Source: Nymphaea colorata (Eukaryota; Streptophyta; Magnoliopsida; Nymphaeales; Nymphaeaceae). Taken from it: a stretch of 64,000 nt of DNA. Within the stretch, counting starts at the first letter, position 1. Each line of letters opens with the position of its first letter. Made by a program: the position numbers and the translations under genes. Below are positions 35,671 to 49,392 of this stretch, one piece after another. The stretch lies in assembly GCF_008831285.2 (NCBI RefSeq), contig NC_045149.1, positions 6,005,500 to 6,069,499 of the forward strand, written 5' to 3'. The notes under the pieces are model-generated. The model had not been told where the DNA came from. It did no database searches and was given only the letters and a program-made list of their open reading frames with translations.

Positions 35671-36530
35671 CTTGAGGCCGGGCAAGTTCGGAAAGCCAGG
35701 AACCCACTCGGGTTTGGTCGCCGGAAAACGAGGAACCGGACAGTCGGAAGTCCGTGCTTGTTGGAGATGCTAGGCGTCAAACTTTGCGGTGGAGTGTCAT
35801 GCCAGTGCAAGTTGAGGACTGAATCCGCTTGGCCTCACGGCAGGGTATGCTTCTCGCCGGGAAACCGCTTTCTCTACGAACAAACTCACCGGGAAACAGG
35901 ACGAAAAACAGGAAAAAATCGAGCCTTTTCTTCTTATTTCTTAAGGAAGCAAAGCCGAAAAAAATTTATGCTTGCTTTGGAGGACTGAGTTCGTCAATTC
36001 CAAAAAGCTGAAGTTCGCCAGGAAAAAATGAAAGACTGCCGGCAAACCGCTATCCGGCTGCAACGGGAAAAGAAGAGCTAACCTAGCCAGAAACCAAACT
36101 GGCAGACTCGTCTACTGTAAATTATACGTGACCTCAAGTAAAGCCAAAGCCAAGAGCCAGAAAACCAGGAACCAAGCTGCTGGAAGACTCACATGAAGAC
36201 GAGAGGAACTCGACGAGGAGAAGCCCCTAGCACCAAACTTGCTTGTTTCAGCAGGTGCCCACCTCGCCGTTCCCCAGAAAATGTCGCCGGAAAGACACCA
36301 AGGACCGGCAGAAGATCGACTTATCTCAGGAACAAAATGACAAGGGATCCAGATGGATTTTTCCCTATGAAAATGGCAGTTCTAGTGCTACCGAAGCTAT
36401 CTAGTCGGGACAGGAGGAAGGAGAAGGAAAGAGAAACAGAAGGAGGTAGACAGAGGCCGGGAAACCGCTTATGTGAGGTGGTGGAAGATGTTAAAGAGGG
36501 GGTGGGATGGTGAGGAGGTTTTATAGCAAG
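35671..36530 (-). promoter_or_regulatory. Upstream region/leader of CYP86A with a TATA box and a thrice-repeated motif
   Basis: On the minus strand a TATA box (CTATAAAA, 36519-36526) lies about 850 bp before the ATG, which would imply a long leader or a leader intron; a nearer start site is possible. The motif GCCGG(G/C)AAACCGCT (plus strand) occurs at 35856, 36038 and 36456, that is AGCGGTTT(C/G)CCGGC in the gene's sense. No known element name is claimed. Short plus-strand ORFs here are antisense and show no similarity. Confidence 0.4.
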
Positions 36531-37473
36531 GGAGGCAGTGGTGGTGGGAAAGGTGAGTCTCTTCTTTATGGCGCCAGACTGTTTTGTGATTCCACCATCT
36601 CCCTCTCTTACTCTCTGTCTGTCTCTCTCTTGCTAACTATGTGCTTCGTCTTCCTCCTCTCTTTCCTCCGTCTCTCTCTTCATTACTCCTCCCCATCTGA
36701 AGCAGGTATTAAATGCCGTCAGAAGTCGTTGGGAATTTAAGAAAAACCACCATCCTGTAAATCGAGAAAGGAGGAGGAAACCATGGCCACACCAAGTCAG
36801 GTTCTCTCTTTCTCTGTGACACGCACCAACTTTCTTATATTTTGCTCGACCGGCAATCAATAACAGTTCCCAAATCTCAAAAACACTTTCTTGACACCAT
36901 ATCTCTCAGGGGAACTCTCTCTCTGGCTCTCATATAGGAGGGGAGGAGGAGAGGAGGGCAAAGAAGAGTAAATGAGACAGGTTAACGAGAGAGATCTCAC
37001 CGCCTTTTAGCGCTCCCCATTTTTAAATCTCGTGTGACCGTTGAGAGTTTGTTGAGCGGCCACCATCTTCCGTCTTCTCCTGCTTCCTGGGTTTAGGTCC
37101 TAGTATGTTTCTCTTTTTTTTTTCTCTCTCTAAAAAATCTTATTGCAGAGATCGAGGAGCCCCTGTTTTTCCTGTTTCATGGGGCGTCCGCCCCCCCGAT
37201 TCTCATCGTCTGCATGGTCCGCAGCGCGTGAAATTAAGATGGGGAGTTCGCCATCCCTCCCAACTCTGAACCAATTTTTTCCTTTTAACTTTCGAATTTA
37301 TTGAGACCCACTTCACTTATTAATTGCATCGCAGAAACAAATTCTTTATAATGTCCAACTCTTTTGTTTTATGGTTCTATCTCGAAGAATTTACCAAAAC
37401 CAGATAAGGCTGATCAGCCCCACCTTTGCCGATTAGACCATAGTTTTCGTTTTCTAAGTCTTACACTACTCTT

Positions 37474-37518
<45 letters not shown>

Positions 37519-37519
37519 A
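37474..37519. repeat. (CT)n(CA)n compound microsatellite
   Basis: About 12 CT units run directly into about 11 CA units. Confidence 0.9.
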
Positions 37520-38970
37520 GCAGCATGAATAATTGTCGAGACAAGTTAATAAAAAACAAGTTAGTTAATAAACAAAATATTTGTCGGTTTTTATATTTGC
37601 ATCTTGATTATCTCTCCCTCTCTTCAGTCAAAAGCGTGAAACACTCTCTTTCTCTCTCGCTGTGTGTGTATCTTTGTATATTATATATAGATATGGGATG
37701 ATTTAAAAAAGTCAGAATAATATAATGATTTTAGCAACAAGTTGTTTAACCATCGAAACAACATCTGGTATCCGGTAAAACTGAATATATATTTATGTAT
37801 ATGTTTTTTTATATGATTTTATTTTATTTTTTTTACTTTCAATGAACTGGCCCTTTCCTTGTTTCTTTTCGTGACAAAACTTTCAAACTGGCTCGCGGGT
37901 AGATGCTGCACGAGAACCGTGGCTCTGCCGATGTTTCCACACCTCCCATGCACAAGTAAAATTAGTTTTCCTTTATTTCAGAAATAATTGATGCGCGTCT
38001 TATCTGCTCACACTTTGCACGGGGTCGGATTCGTAAGACTTAGAAAATTACGAAAAAATAAAAAGGTATAAGAGGTTCAGTTCTTCAGGTAACCCTTCTT
38101 GTCTACCTATGAAAAAAATTTGGTTTTCCAGTCTGAGATAACAGGTCCGCAAGGCTAACTTTTTTATCAATTTATAACCAGATAGTGTCAGGTGCATGTT
38201 TACCAACAAATTAAATGACGTTGTCAATGAATTTTTGCTTAATATAATGGTAAACAGATATTTGTTTCCAATGGAAATGGCCTAACAGATGAGATGGTGG
38301 CTCTTACCTGATCAGTTTTAGTTTTGAATCGCCCAATATCAGCTATTTGTGTTGTAAAAAGGATTGCCACAAATAAACATAAAATATAGCGGAGACGGTA
38401 CACCAAGGCATCGAAAGCAGACCCTGTATTTTGGAAAATTGGTTGGTAGTAAAAACAGTTTGTGATCTAAGTAAGTTTGTAAAACATCAGTTTTAATGTT
38501 TGATAAAACTACCTGAACCTTGGAGCAGATTCATGAAACACTTATAAAACTATGACCTTTAATGAGATAAGGGGATGAGTGAAGAATTCAACTTTGAACT
38601 GAGCGTGCCCCTCGCCACCTCACCTGAAATACTAAATAGATATTTTGTCTCTTGCATATTATCTTAATCTTTTTCAAACCAAGTATTCTATTAAAAGTTA
38701 AACCTAAAGGACACTTTTTTCTGGTAGGTGACCAGATTGGATTTGTAGAGGATCAAATATAAAGTGGGCAGATGTATATTGTTTTACTATTTTTTGTATT
38801 CTTCATCGTCTAATGAGCCATTAAAATATTCTCTGTCCATGTGGATGTACGACAATTAGCATGCTAACCAAGACGGAAGGAAGGTTGACTCTTTTTTGTG
38901 GACCTAACTTAGCTCGTGAACCAAGATTAATCAAGTTAGAATAGAATACACGAAGAAACATGAACATACA

Positions 38971-39082
38971 ATTAAGTTGCTATTATTTAACGCAATTACA
39001 TTACAAATGCCCACATACATATAAACATTAAGTTGTTATCATTTAACACAACTAAGTTACATATGCACACGTACATACAAAC
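38971..39082. repeat. Tandem repeat, 2 x 56 bp
   Basis: Two copies beginning ATTAAGTTG (38971 and 39027) share TATTTAAC(G/A)CAA- and ACATACA-type words with several substitutions. Confidence 0.75.
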
Positions 39083-40566
39083 ACAGTTACCCTATTAGGG
39101 GTTTGGCATGAACGAGGGATTCCTCCCTCTAGCACACGCACATGCACGAGCGCACGTAACACACATGCTTTCCTGAACTCAAATAGTTTCCATGCAAGTA
39201 GAAATAAAAGCAACTCTAAAATTGTATGTTGCCATTACTTCTTTCATTATAATTTAATTTATAAAATTGATGATAATCACTCAGACACACCACACATACA
39301 TTTGTATATACGTACGTTATTTTGATCTAATTTTTATATGCATAGTTTAAATATTGAATTTTATGCTCCAGTCTGTTCTATCTTAATTCAATCATATAGA
39401 TGCATTTAATATGATCTAAAATATGTAAAGGTGAGATATATATTTGACAGAAGTACTGTTTCCATTCCAGCTACAAAATTTCATGCATTGTAGCCCTTTT
39501 TTCGTTCACAAAAGGAAAAAAAGGATTCGTTGCTCCCAGGATTTTGGAGAGACAACAGCGAAACTTTAATAATTAAACATGTCCTATATAGATCTCTAAA
39601 GTTTAATTAGTGGAAAACCGGGGATTTAAAATTTTCAAATGTGTAATTCAACAGGGACAACTTACTCCTAGAAGCTCCAAATAAGAGTCATCATGCAATA
39701 GCATCTCAAAGAAGTTAAATACTCCTGTACCTAGGGACAATGTCAGCTACAGAATTTGAGTTGTTAGGGCAAATTTGAAGGCGTAATGAGAGGGTGGATG
39801 GTATTTGTAATATTCAAAGCTTCAAAAGCATGTTAGATGTCATGGAGAAAGATTTTGGCCCACGGACAATGAGCTTAGGATCTTGAGGTTAAGGGAAAGT
39901 TATGAGGAAGGAAGATGATGGTAGAGTTCTTCTACTACAACCTTGGCAATCTCCTCTCGATTTCTTCTCTTTTTCTACAGGCATGCAATCTCTCGCCCAG
40001 TCTCCCTATCTCAAAGATCTCTATATCTGGTGAGAGTCTACGTCATCCATGACCGGCATAACTATCTCTCTCTATCTATCGCTCACTCTCTTTATCTCTA
40101 CCTTCAAAGATGTTGATCTCAAGAGGATGGTGGACTGGGAGATGATGGTAGAGGCATGCACATTTTGCCATCGATGTCGATGAGGTAATTTCTTAAGCTT
40201 TGATTTTGGATAGTGAATAATGAGAGGGAATGCAAGAGGTTGCTTTTCTAGTCTCTGGTGATGGTGGGTCATGCGACATTTGCTTTGACAAGTTGCAAAT
40301 GATAGAGAGGAAAGGGAAGAAAGTGAGTGCATGAGGGAAGAATGTGGGAGTATGAGTCCATTCCCACTAAGAATGGAGGACCAAAGGAGAAATGAAAGAT
40401 GTGATGACAGTTGGAGAACCCTTTGCTTCTGGTATTGGTGGTTTCGCTCCTCAATCGGCCTTTGTGCTGTTAGATTTGACACTCAGGCTTTTTTCTTGCT
40501 GTTAAAATGTTCTTTAGATATTTCATTTCACTCTCTTTCTCTCTCTCCCCCCAGCATTCACTCTAA

Positions 40567-40793
40567 GGCCCCGTTTGATGCACATAGATTTTACTGTGCA
40601 TCAGGGAAAACTTACATTGTATGACTTTTCATACTCAAATCAGACATATGGAAAATTACCCTGCCAAATTCGATGGATCAGAGTAATTTTGCCTTGAAAA
40701 AAAGTCGGACGTGGAAAGGTCTGACTTTTTACCATCGGCTTTTTTCACGGTAACTTTACCGCTCAAAATTTTACTCTACCATCAAACGGGACG
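40567..40793. mobile_element. Tourist-like (PIF/Harbinger) MITE
   Basis: 227 bp. The left end is GGCCCCGTTTGATG and the reverse complement of the right end is CGTCCCGTTTGATG, a terminal inverted repeat with two mismatches in 14. It is flanked by TAA on both sides (40564-40566 and 40794-40796), the target preference of Tourist-type elements. The interior pairs AAAGTCGGAC with GTCTGACTTTT. No coding capacity. Confidence 0.85.
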
Positions 40794-40796
40794 TAA

Positions 40797-42398
40797 GTGT
40801 CAAAAACATTTTCCTTTTTCACATGCTATACTCTTTTCCACAAGTGGTGTGCTTTGTATACACCAGTCGTTTACTTAAATGCTAGAGAGAAGAAAATAAT
40901 TTTCTATGGCGTTAATGATCGATGGACTCCAATGATTTGGAATTGCTCTAGTGTTATATATTATGTGTCTCGTATGAAGTTGCAACAAAAACTCTTCAAT
41001 ATATGTCCTTTCAACACCTATCTACAACAAAAGAATCTTCAATATCTAGTCTTTCAACACATATTATTCATATAGTCTATTGTTCGAGAAAATTGAACAT
41101 GTAAACAAAATATAGTTTCTTATTTACATATATAATTTTTCTGCTCGTTCTCCCTAGTTTCACTTTGCTGCTTTTTATTTGCTTCAGTTTGTTCTTCCTA
41201 AATATTTGTGCTTTTGCATTATACTTTGTTTTATACATTGATTTATTTGAGTGATTCATGATAGCAATTAATTGATATGACGTCATAAGCTTAAGATTTA
41301 TGGAAACATGACTGATTCAAATGAACATTGGATTTGTTGAAACTCTTGTTTATTACACTTTTCAATAACACATGTACTTGTCCTTTTTTTAACTTTTTGA
41401 TTTTTTAAAATGTCATCATGGTATTTTTCATCCAAACTAGAACTTTTGTAAGTCAAATTATATTGGTGATGTAGATGATGACAAGAGGCCTCATTCAATA
41501 TCTCTATCTTCTGATGTTTGAATAAGGTGTAGGCCTTACAAGGTTAGAAGAAATGAACAGTATCCTAAATGACCTTGTATGTACGAAATACTATTTTAAA
41601 AAACAGCCTTTGGTTTGAAAAAGTAGTGGAGGATGCTCTCGTTCTTGGATAGTTATTTCTGTATCCTGTTTGGTTCGAGATCCTGTTATTTCCCATGACA
41701 AAACTATTCATGTTATTTTACTTTCAGCTAAAGATGTGATAGCTAAGTAAAACAAGGTCTCTTCATAAATAATCTTTGGAACAAGATTTCATTTTAGAGG
41801 GGGGAAATGTTTATATCTTGAGGTCCACAAAAGATCATTCATACTTGACAAGAAATATACTTTAGTTGGTTTAAGAAATAGTTAGTACAATAAGGAATTC
41901 AATATTTTCCTTTTGTATTTTCTGTAATCATAATATAATGTTTCATATTGAAAGTGTAAAGAGTGTACCTGCAGGAGAAAACGTTGTAGAAGATAAAAAT
42001 TACTCATTAACTTTTGTTATGTTTGTTTCTCATTACGACATTTGTGCCTGGTTTACTAATTTTTTCCATTTTTATCAAGATTTCACCATGTAATATTACA
42101 CATAAGTGAGAATGGTCATTTTTAATAAATCTTTTTTAATAAATCACATAAAGCAAATGCATGTCTTAGATCAGATTTACAAGATGAATAGAAATGAGAA
42201 ACAAACACTTAATGACCAATATACAGAAGAAAAGAAGAGTATGGAAATGGGGAGACTACTATTTAGAGTGTAGAAAGTTGCTTGATGGCTGGTTATACAT
42301 GTAATTGTCAAAAGTTGAGAGTCCATCTCTTTATATAGAATAATTGTTTTTGTGAGTTGATGGTCCCTCTCTTTATATACATATATATAAAATGACAT
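40797..42398. other. Gene-free AT-rich stretch
   Basis: Nothing recognised. ORFs are short, AT-driven and without family motifs. Confidence 0.5.
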
Positions 42399-42584
42399 AA
42401 GTCAACTACCTCTATGGCTGGATGGTTATATATTTTTTTATGTCGCCAAAAACTATCACAAAAGATGCATTCCATCACTAGCAAATTATGACCAACTAAT
42501 TGGTCATTTCAAATATATTTTTAATGGTTTTTGGAGACACAAAATTTAAAAATGATAATCTGGCCACAGAGATACTCGACTGAT
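42399..42584. mobile_element. Microsatellite-associated MITE, family A copy 2
   Basis: About 186 bp. The left end reads GTCAACTACCTCTATGGCTGG and the reverse complement of the right end reads AATCAGTCGAGTATCTCTGTGG, matching at most positions. The interior shares CACAAAAGATGCATT with copy 1. It is flanked on the left by ATACATATATATAA and on the right, after 12 bases, by (AC)n (42597-42617). Confidence 0.7.
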
Positions 42585-45047
42585 TTCAATTCTTCTACAC
42601 ACACACACACACACACTATTGCTTTGTTTTGGTTGTTTAGAACACTGTTTAAATATAGAAATGTTGAACATTGTTTCTAACAAACAATGTGCTCATGTTA
42701 TCAAATATTGGAATAACGGACATAACTAACTATACAAAAAACAAACATTAGATAGTGAGGATAGAACAAATGAAATAGAACGTCGGAGAGAACAGATGTG
42801 ACAAATAGAACATACAAAGGAGAAACAAACATTAGGCAAAAGAGATATAGTGTTTTGTTCTTATAACCTTGGATAGAAAACACCATTATCATGATAGACG
42901 TGACTGTGGTGTGGTGGACAGGATATCTTGTTTATTTTGTCTAGTAGGACAGTTACCAAACAACCTTGAAGGAGAATCTTATGAGTATGAAATAAGTTGG
43001 GGCTAAGGGAAGCAAGATTAGAAGAAGACAACTATAACAAGAGGGGTACCTTAGGGATAAGGGTTCTAGCATAGGGTCAGGAAGCTTGAGAGGAGAAGGA
43101 AAAAATGGGGAACAGAGTGGAGCTTTGGGAGATGATTTAAAGTGTGAGATATGAAGCAACTAAGACCACATTCAATGGCAGGCAAAACATAATAGTTTGG
43201 ATCATGCCCATGATTATGGGAACAATGGTAGGGAAAATGGAAAATGATAGAAACATCAAAATTGTCCCACTTGTGAAGGAAATGTTTTACTAAGAAAAAG
43301 GAGGAATAAGGAGTGCATTTAGAGTGGACATAGTTTTGAAAGGGGGTGAGGGTTTCATGCCCACTTCTTCCTTGATGGGGATGCAATGAGTAATTATGGT
43401 TTTCTGCAAGCTTTTGTAAATTCAATATTGTCAGAAGTGGAAAGAAATGAGGAATGAAAGTTGCAAAATGGGTGTATGCTTTGCATATTGTTACCTACAA
43501 CCACCACAAAATTTTAAGCTATTTGATTTGTTTATGTCGACTTTGCACATGCTCATGGTTGTTAAGGCAGTTTGAGTCACATGAAAGAAAAGAATTTGAT
43601 GTATGATTCCCTAAGAACCATCTTAAGAGAGGTAAAGAGAGTTGTAGTTAGTAGCATAACAAAAATGCTTGGTGAGAACAAAGAGATGAAAGATTGTATA
43701 GAGGAAAGAGTACCGCTAGGGTACTGCAATCTTAATAAGGTGAGGTTGGGAGTGAGAAGTTAATGTTGAAACAAAAAAAAAAAAAATTGTACCTGGGATA
43801 TGAAAAAGTACCGATAATGACAATAAAAAAGAGATATGAAATGTAAAGATATAAAAAACTTCAAGAAGTGAGAAGGGAGGCTTTTAAGGTGCTATTTGAG
43901 ATTCAAATGAAAAGAAACATTGATGAAAAGGGAAGGAGGAAGATACCTATGAAGCTTTACATAGATAGAAGATAAGCTGAAAATTCAATTAGATGGCTTT
44001 AGAGAACTCAAAATTGTTGGTATCCTGGACTAGGACAAGTTGGACTTCTTACTTAAAGCGGGCAAGGAGAACAAAGAAGATGTGGAAAGATTCTAACCAG
44101 AGTTATGATAATAATAAACTATAATTTGGATTGGTTGGGAAATAATTCAATTAGATCTATAGATGTTAATGGGCAAATGGGGACATGATGTTGCATTCAC
44201 AATCAATTAATCCTAGCTATTAGAGGAAGAAATTGAAGGATAAAAAAAGAAGGCATCACCATTATTGTATAAAGTCCAACATTGAAGAGGATGGACTTTG
44301 GGTGCACACTTTAATATCATGGAATGACAATGAGTTACATCTCTAATCCTTTTGCCCTTTATCTTATTTGGATGTTTGTAAGTTTATATTGACACATTCA
44401 ATAGAGATGGTATATGTAGAGCCATACATCAGAAGAAGGAAATGCTCTATCAAGATCTTAATTTGCCTCTCAAAAAATTAATTGGGTTGCTAATATCCAT
44501 GGGTGATTTGATTCCTACATGAGAAATTAAAAAAAAAAATGCTGATGCCTTGCTATGGGAGTATGTTGGGTATTTTTTAGATTTATATCTAGTAATGAAC
44601 TAATAGAAAATGTGGATAGATGTTGCAGGTACACATGGTGCAACAATAGGGTGGGAAAAGAAAACGTAATATGAGTTGCATCTGTAAAAACTTTGTAAAT
44701 AAATTTATTTTAAGAAACCAACGAGTCAATTACACTACATGTACTTCCCAAGAGCATGATAGACCAAACAAACTGGCATCATGGGATGACAATTTAAATG
44801 CTTTATTATCACTACCTATGGAATGAAAAAATTTGCTAGGCTTGATTTAGAATGCTTGGAATAGAGGATTTTGAGCAATGCTATGGTTCAAGTTATTAGC
44901 AAGCTTGAAAAAGTTCAAGAAGCCATTAACAAATGTAAAAAAATAAAATGGCTTATACTTAGAAAGAAAAATGGTAAATATTAGATCTATTATCGCCTTT
45001 GTCCAAACTTAGGTAGGGAAGGGGAATTGGATATCCTTTGATGTACA

Positions 45048-45048
<1 letters not shown>

Positions 45049-45105
<57 letters not shown>
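45049..45105. repeat. (AG)n microsatellite, about 28 units
   Basis: A perfect uninterrupted AG run, the longest pure dinucleotide run in the window. Confidence 0.95.
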
Positions 45106-45108
<3 letters not shown>

Positions 45109-47846
45109 AGATCAATTTAAAATTTTTTTGATGATGGAAAAAGAATTTGCAGCTAAAAACCCAATATTTAATAATTGAAAGAGAATATGCAAACACAAAA
45201 GTCTTGTATGAATAAACTAAACGGTATCCTACAAAGTATGTAACATTTGTAGTTGTTTTAATAAATCATAAGTTAGAAAGAGCACAAAATTCATAAATAT
45301 ATTTACTAATTTCTTTAAAAACCTTCTCAAAAATGAAAATGCATTTGGGGATCTGCCATGTAGGATGATGGAACCACACCAGAGGCAAAAAAAAAAAAAG
45401 TCGGCAGTGTTAGAGGTAGACAATGAGAGTTACATTTATATTTATTCTCAATATAGTTCTCTTAAATCAATTCAAACATGCTTGAGTTACCCTCACCCAT
45501 AACATGCATATCACTTTGCAACAATGATATATGTTCATTGGCAAAGTTGTGGTGCATTGAATGAGATCCATGTTAAATCTATAAATCCTAACATTAGAAT
45601 GCATTTTTTTCTGGTAGAAACTTTCATGACAATTGTTTGATTGGATATGCTCATGTAGACAAGAAACAAACAAGCAATCTGGTACAATTTACATGTAAGC
45701 AAGTAGAATTAGTTGAAAATTTCTTAAAAATGCCTTGGTGCTATCTATGTTAATGGTAGATGACTTTGAAAAGGTCATCATTTGTGTCCCCACATCATCT
45801 AAGGTAGTGAATATATGAAAGAAAAATGAGTTTGTATTTGTTCAAAGACATCAAGACAAGAAGATCATCTATTATGTACTTTGATGACATTCTAGTTTTT
45901 TGCAAACTTACTGCAAACCAATTATAGCTCATAAAAAATGATATTGAAAAAGTTTGAAACGTGATAATAGTAAGTCTAGAGGAAGGTTTTGCCATGGGAA
46001 TCAACTTAATAGTGCAATAAGATACCAGAATTATCTACAATTTGGAGTGTGACTTTTGATTTTTTTTTTCCCTTAAAATATCTTATTTCACATGTTTAAT
46101 GTTTTTTCAAAGCACTCATTTCACATGTTTAACTTTTCTTCAGAGCACAATGTTAAATTGTTTCTAATAAGGGTCAAATAAAAAGTTGCTTTGTGGAAAT
46201 AATGTGCTACCTTATGCAAGAAGATGATATTTGACCAAGTATGTTCTATTATCCATACCACAATACTAGAACTTAATGAAATGGTCAAAATGTACTCATG
46301 CACTTTGAAAATATTTATTCCAAATTTCTATGAGGGGAAATGAAAGATATCGATCACATTCACTATGCAAGTTAGGAAAATATGTTTGTGCGAAGAATGT
46401 GCAGAAGCAATGTGTCAAGTTGATGGTAATAGGGTAGGATTCATTTAGCTAGATCATTGAGTTGTTTATCAATTAATCACTGGTTTAGGCATGTGTAAAA
46501 GAAATACATCCTAAGTCTTTGAACAATGAAAATCTATCTAAGTGCTCTATGACATAGAGTGATGTTATTAGGGATTGAAAATTCATTTAAAATCTTATGA
46601 CACTTCAAGCTGGCTTGTATGACCAAACAATGAGGGCTACCTTTATCCGTTCGACTATAATGAAGAAAGTTTATAGAGTGATCCACAACTACAAGCACTG
46701 ATTGATGATCTTACCATGGATATGAGCAGTGTTGTCCAAGGGGTGGAAACAGTTGCTTGGTCATGAGAGAAAGCTCCTTATGAAACTAATGATGAAGAAA
46801 CTTGGTTACAATTTTGGTTATTTTTTATACTTGTTATAAGAAGCACTTTCTCAAAATGAAAATGGATTTCAAGTCAAAGCAAAAGATCAAATGTTGTGCT
46901 GGTGTCCAACTGATATTTGGTCATAAGGGCTATGTTTTGAGAAAGGAAATGACTTGACTATTCAAATAGTTAACTGGTAAAAAGTAGAAACACCAATGGT
47001 TGCAGAACTGGTGAAAAATAAGCATAGAAAATATCCTTTTAGGTTGGTTAAAATGATGGATAAAGGATTAACCATGAAAGAAACATAGATGTCAAAAGGG
47101 ATGATGTTAAGTCCTTATTTAGGAGCAATGTAAAATAGAAATCTAGTCAAATAGGAGATTTTAAATGTACTAAATAAAAATGGTGATGAGAGGTCATTGC
47201 TGCATTGGAGCTATCCTATAGAGATTCAACAACATTGACATAGGTTTGTAGTTGATCAAATGCTTCCATTACTTGAGATATATGCCTTAATTTTGTCAAA
47301 CTAGATAGTGCAAAATATAATGAACGGGGTCCTTAAAATTGTAGTTGGGTCCCCATTTTATAATTTTAATTCTAAGGATCATCTCATTGGTGGGATTTTT
47401 GTTGATATAAATATCATACTTTTTGGGCAATAAAATAGTCAAAGACATATGCTTTAGCAAGGGTTTAATCAGAACATTAGCCAAAATTTTTTTTGGAACT
47501 TTAACCAATGCATATTCTCCACTAAATTAACAGTCATAAACACGATAACATGTTCAAATTATATTTTAGATATTTCTCAACATGAACTTTAAGTGGTCGA
47601 GTTTTGATCCCTAATATAAGTGTTCTACAATACACAACCTCTTCCCCCTATATGTATAGGAGAATTCAATCTTGTAGTGTGCCGGACAACTAAAATTAAA
47701 AATTTCATTGCTAACCATACTACAAATTGTTGCTAAAAATATCATGAACCATTGTAATATCATAACTTGATAATAATACTCATGTGATAGTTGTCCTTTG
47801 TTTTGCGGCAACATCTGGTATACAACAATATAGAACTCCTCTTTTG

Positions 47847-47871
47847 TGCGCGTGTGTGTGTGTGTTGTGTG

Positions 47872-47912
<41 letters not shown>
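47847..47912. repeat. (GT)n(TA)n compound microsatellite
   Basis: A GT/GC-type run with one TTG interruption passes directly into TA repeats interrupted once by TACA. Confidence 0.9.
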
Positions 47913-49306
47913 CATCAGTGCTAATCAAATGGGTAAGACAAATTGATAGATGCCTTCTACATGGATTATTGTATCAAACAGATAACCTTTAGTCATATAT
48001 ATCATAAAAATTTAATGACTCACAATGCTTCAAAATTTGCTGGTTAAAGAAACATTTATAGTGTTATTTCAAAAAATGAGTTTAAGAGCACAACTTTTGA
48101 TAAATAATTAACATTGTGCCATCATGAATAATTTTAGTGACATAATACCATTTGTCATTTTAAAACATGAATTTTTAAAAAGAAAGCTATTTTGATTTAA
48201 ATCTATCTATGCCAATACAATTTATTTAAATAACTGCTTAATACCCTACGTTATAAAATGCCACATTAAAATTAAGGGAATATCACATGTAGAGCACAAA
48301 AAAGTGAACTTCTTCAATTCACACCATTGAAAGTTTCAATTTTTATATTTTGGGCAAGAGATGGTCACTGCAAGTGTAAACCACCCAATTATTCTATTTT
48401 CCCTTTGAAAAAGGAAATGAAGAACTAGACCCTTTTGTATGATTGTTTGATAAGCTATGACCCATGCAGTCCCATATTTGATGAGAAAGTTCACTCATCC
48501 ATTATGAAAATCAACTTTGGATTCTTAAATGAAAACAAGTTTCTAAGGTTCACAAAATTTATTTTAATCATATGTATGATAAAAATACAAAAATACAAGC
48601 CTATCTTGAGAAAACTCTATGGCCATATGCAAATCTTTTATCTCCCTCTCCCTTCCCTTTTTGCTTCTCTTTGGAACTTAGTTATTAGTTTATGCCAGAT
48701 GACTTTAGACTTGAGGTAGCTCCACTGGTGCAGAAGTTCAATCATGGAAAAGATCCTTTGCACAAGTTTGAGATTTTGCTCTTTCTTCAATAATCAAATG
48801 CAGAACTACCATGAAGTTTTAGTAATTTGCAATTTAAATTTGAAATTGAATCTGGTTGACATGAATTCAATTAATTAGATGTGGCGATGCATTTTAATTG
48901 AATTTGAATTTGCACTCCTAGTCATATGAGGACATATGTTAGCAATATCTTATGTGATTGATCGTGATATATAAAATGTACTTAAGTGAATTGTTTTTTA
49001 TCAATAATTATATTTCTCCAATAAGAAACAACTTTGCCAATATATCGTTTAACTCGATAATTGTTGAAGACGACCACCAGATTTTAGTTTTAAGATGGTC
49101 AAACCTTCTTTTTGTGTCTTGGTATCATATGTTTTCAGACTTGCTGCTTGACCAAATCAATTCTATAGCCTTATGTGTTTTCATCCATTAGCTACATTGG
49201 ATGACTAATTGCAGAAGTTTCAAGACTGAATACATAAAGCAATTGACTACTGCACTACACAAGGCAACATTGGAAACTATTTGTCGAAAAACTTCATATC
49301 ACAACC

Positions 49307-49392
49307 TAGTAAGGTTGAATGCATTATAAGACAAGCCAAAATTTATTGTTAGTAAGGTTGAATGCATTATAAGACAAGCCAAAATTTATTGA
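49307..49392. repeat. Perfect tandem duplication, 2 x 43 bp
   Basis: The unit begins TAGTAAGGTTGAATGC and ends AAATTTATTG, with copies at 49307 and 49350 that I find identical. The identity implies a recent duplication. Bases 49393-49880 hold nothing recognised. Confidence 0.85.

Larger units (their letters stand above)
36531..40563. other. Gene-free region upstream of CYP86A
   Basis: No host gene seen. It contains CT-rich patches (36600-36680, 36905-36935), a CT/CA compound microsatellite (37474-37519), a 2 x 56-bp tandem repeat (38971-39082) and otherwise AT-rich sequence. The minus-strand ORF at 40072-40482 (136 codons, Ser/His-rich) matches nothing I know and is probably chance. Confidence 0.5.
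42585..49306. other. Gene-free AT-rich stretch with microsatellites
   Basis: No gene supported. It contains an (AC)n run (42597-42617), a long (AG)n run (45049-45105) and a GT/TA compound run (47847-47912). A reading at about 45870-45910 gives SIMYFDDILVF, which resembles a reverse-transcriptase active-site block, and nearby text (RKKNGKY at about 44960) is compatible with a very old LTR-element pol. The frame is broken throughout, so this is only suggestive. Confidence 0.4.

Noticed and set aside
35057-35988. Long ORFs overlapping CYP86A in other frames (up to 217 codons)
   Set aside because: Shadows of a GC-rich coding region; the P450 frame carries every family motif.
40072-40482. 136-codon minus-strand ORF
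   Set aside because: Low-complexity Ser/His/Leu content, no motif, and no splice or promoter context.
45049-45105. Dinucleotide runs considered as CRISPR or array-like repeats
   Set aside because: Simple microsatellites; no spacer-repeat structure anywhere in the window.
45640-46020. Possible reverse-transcriptase fragment around SIMYFDDILVF
   Set aside because: Only one short block resembles RT; neighbouring blocks could not be placed with confidence as gypsy or copia, so no element is claimed.
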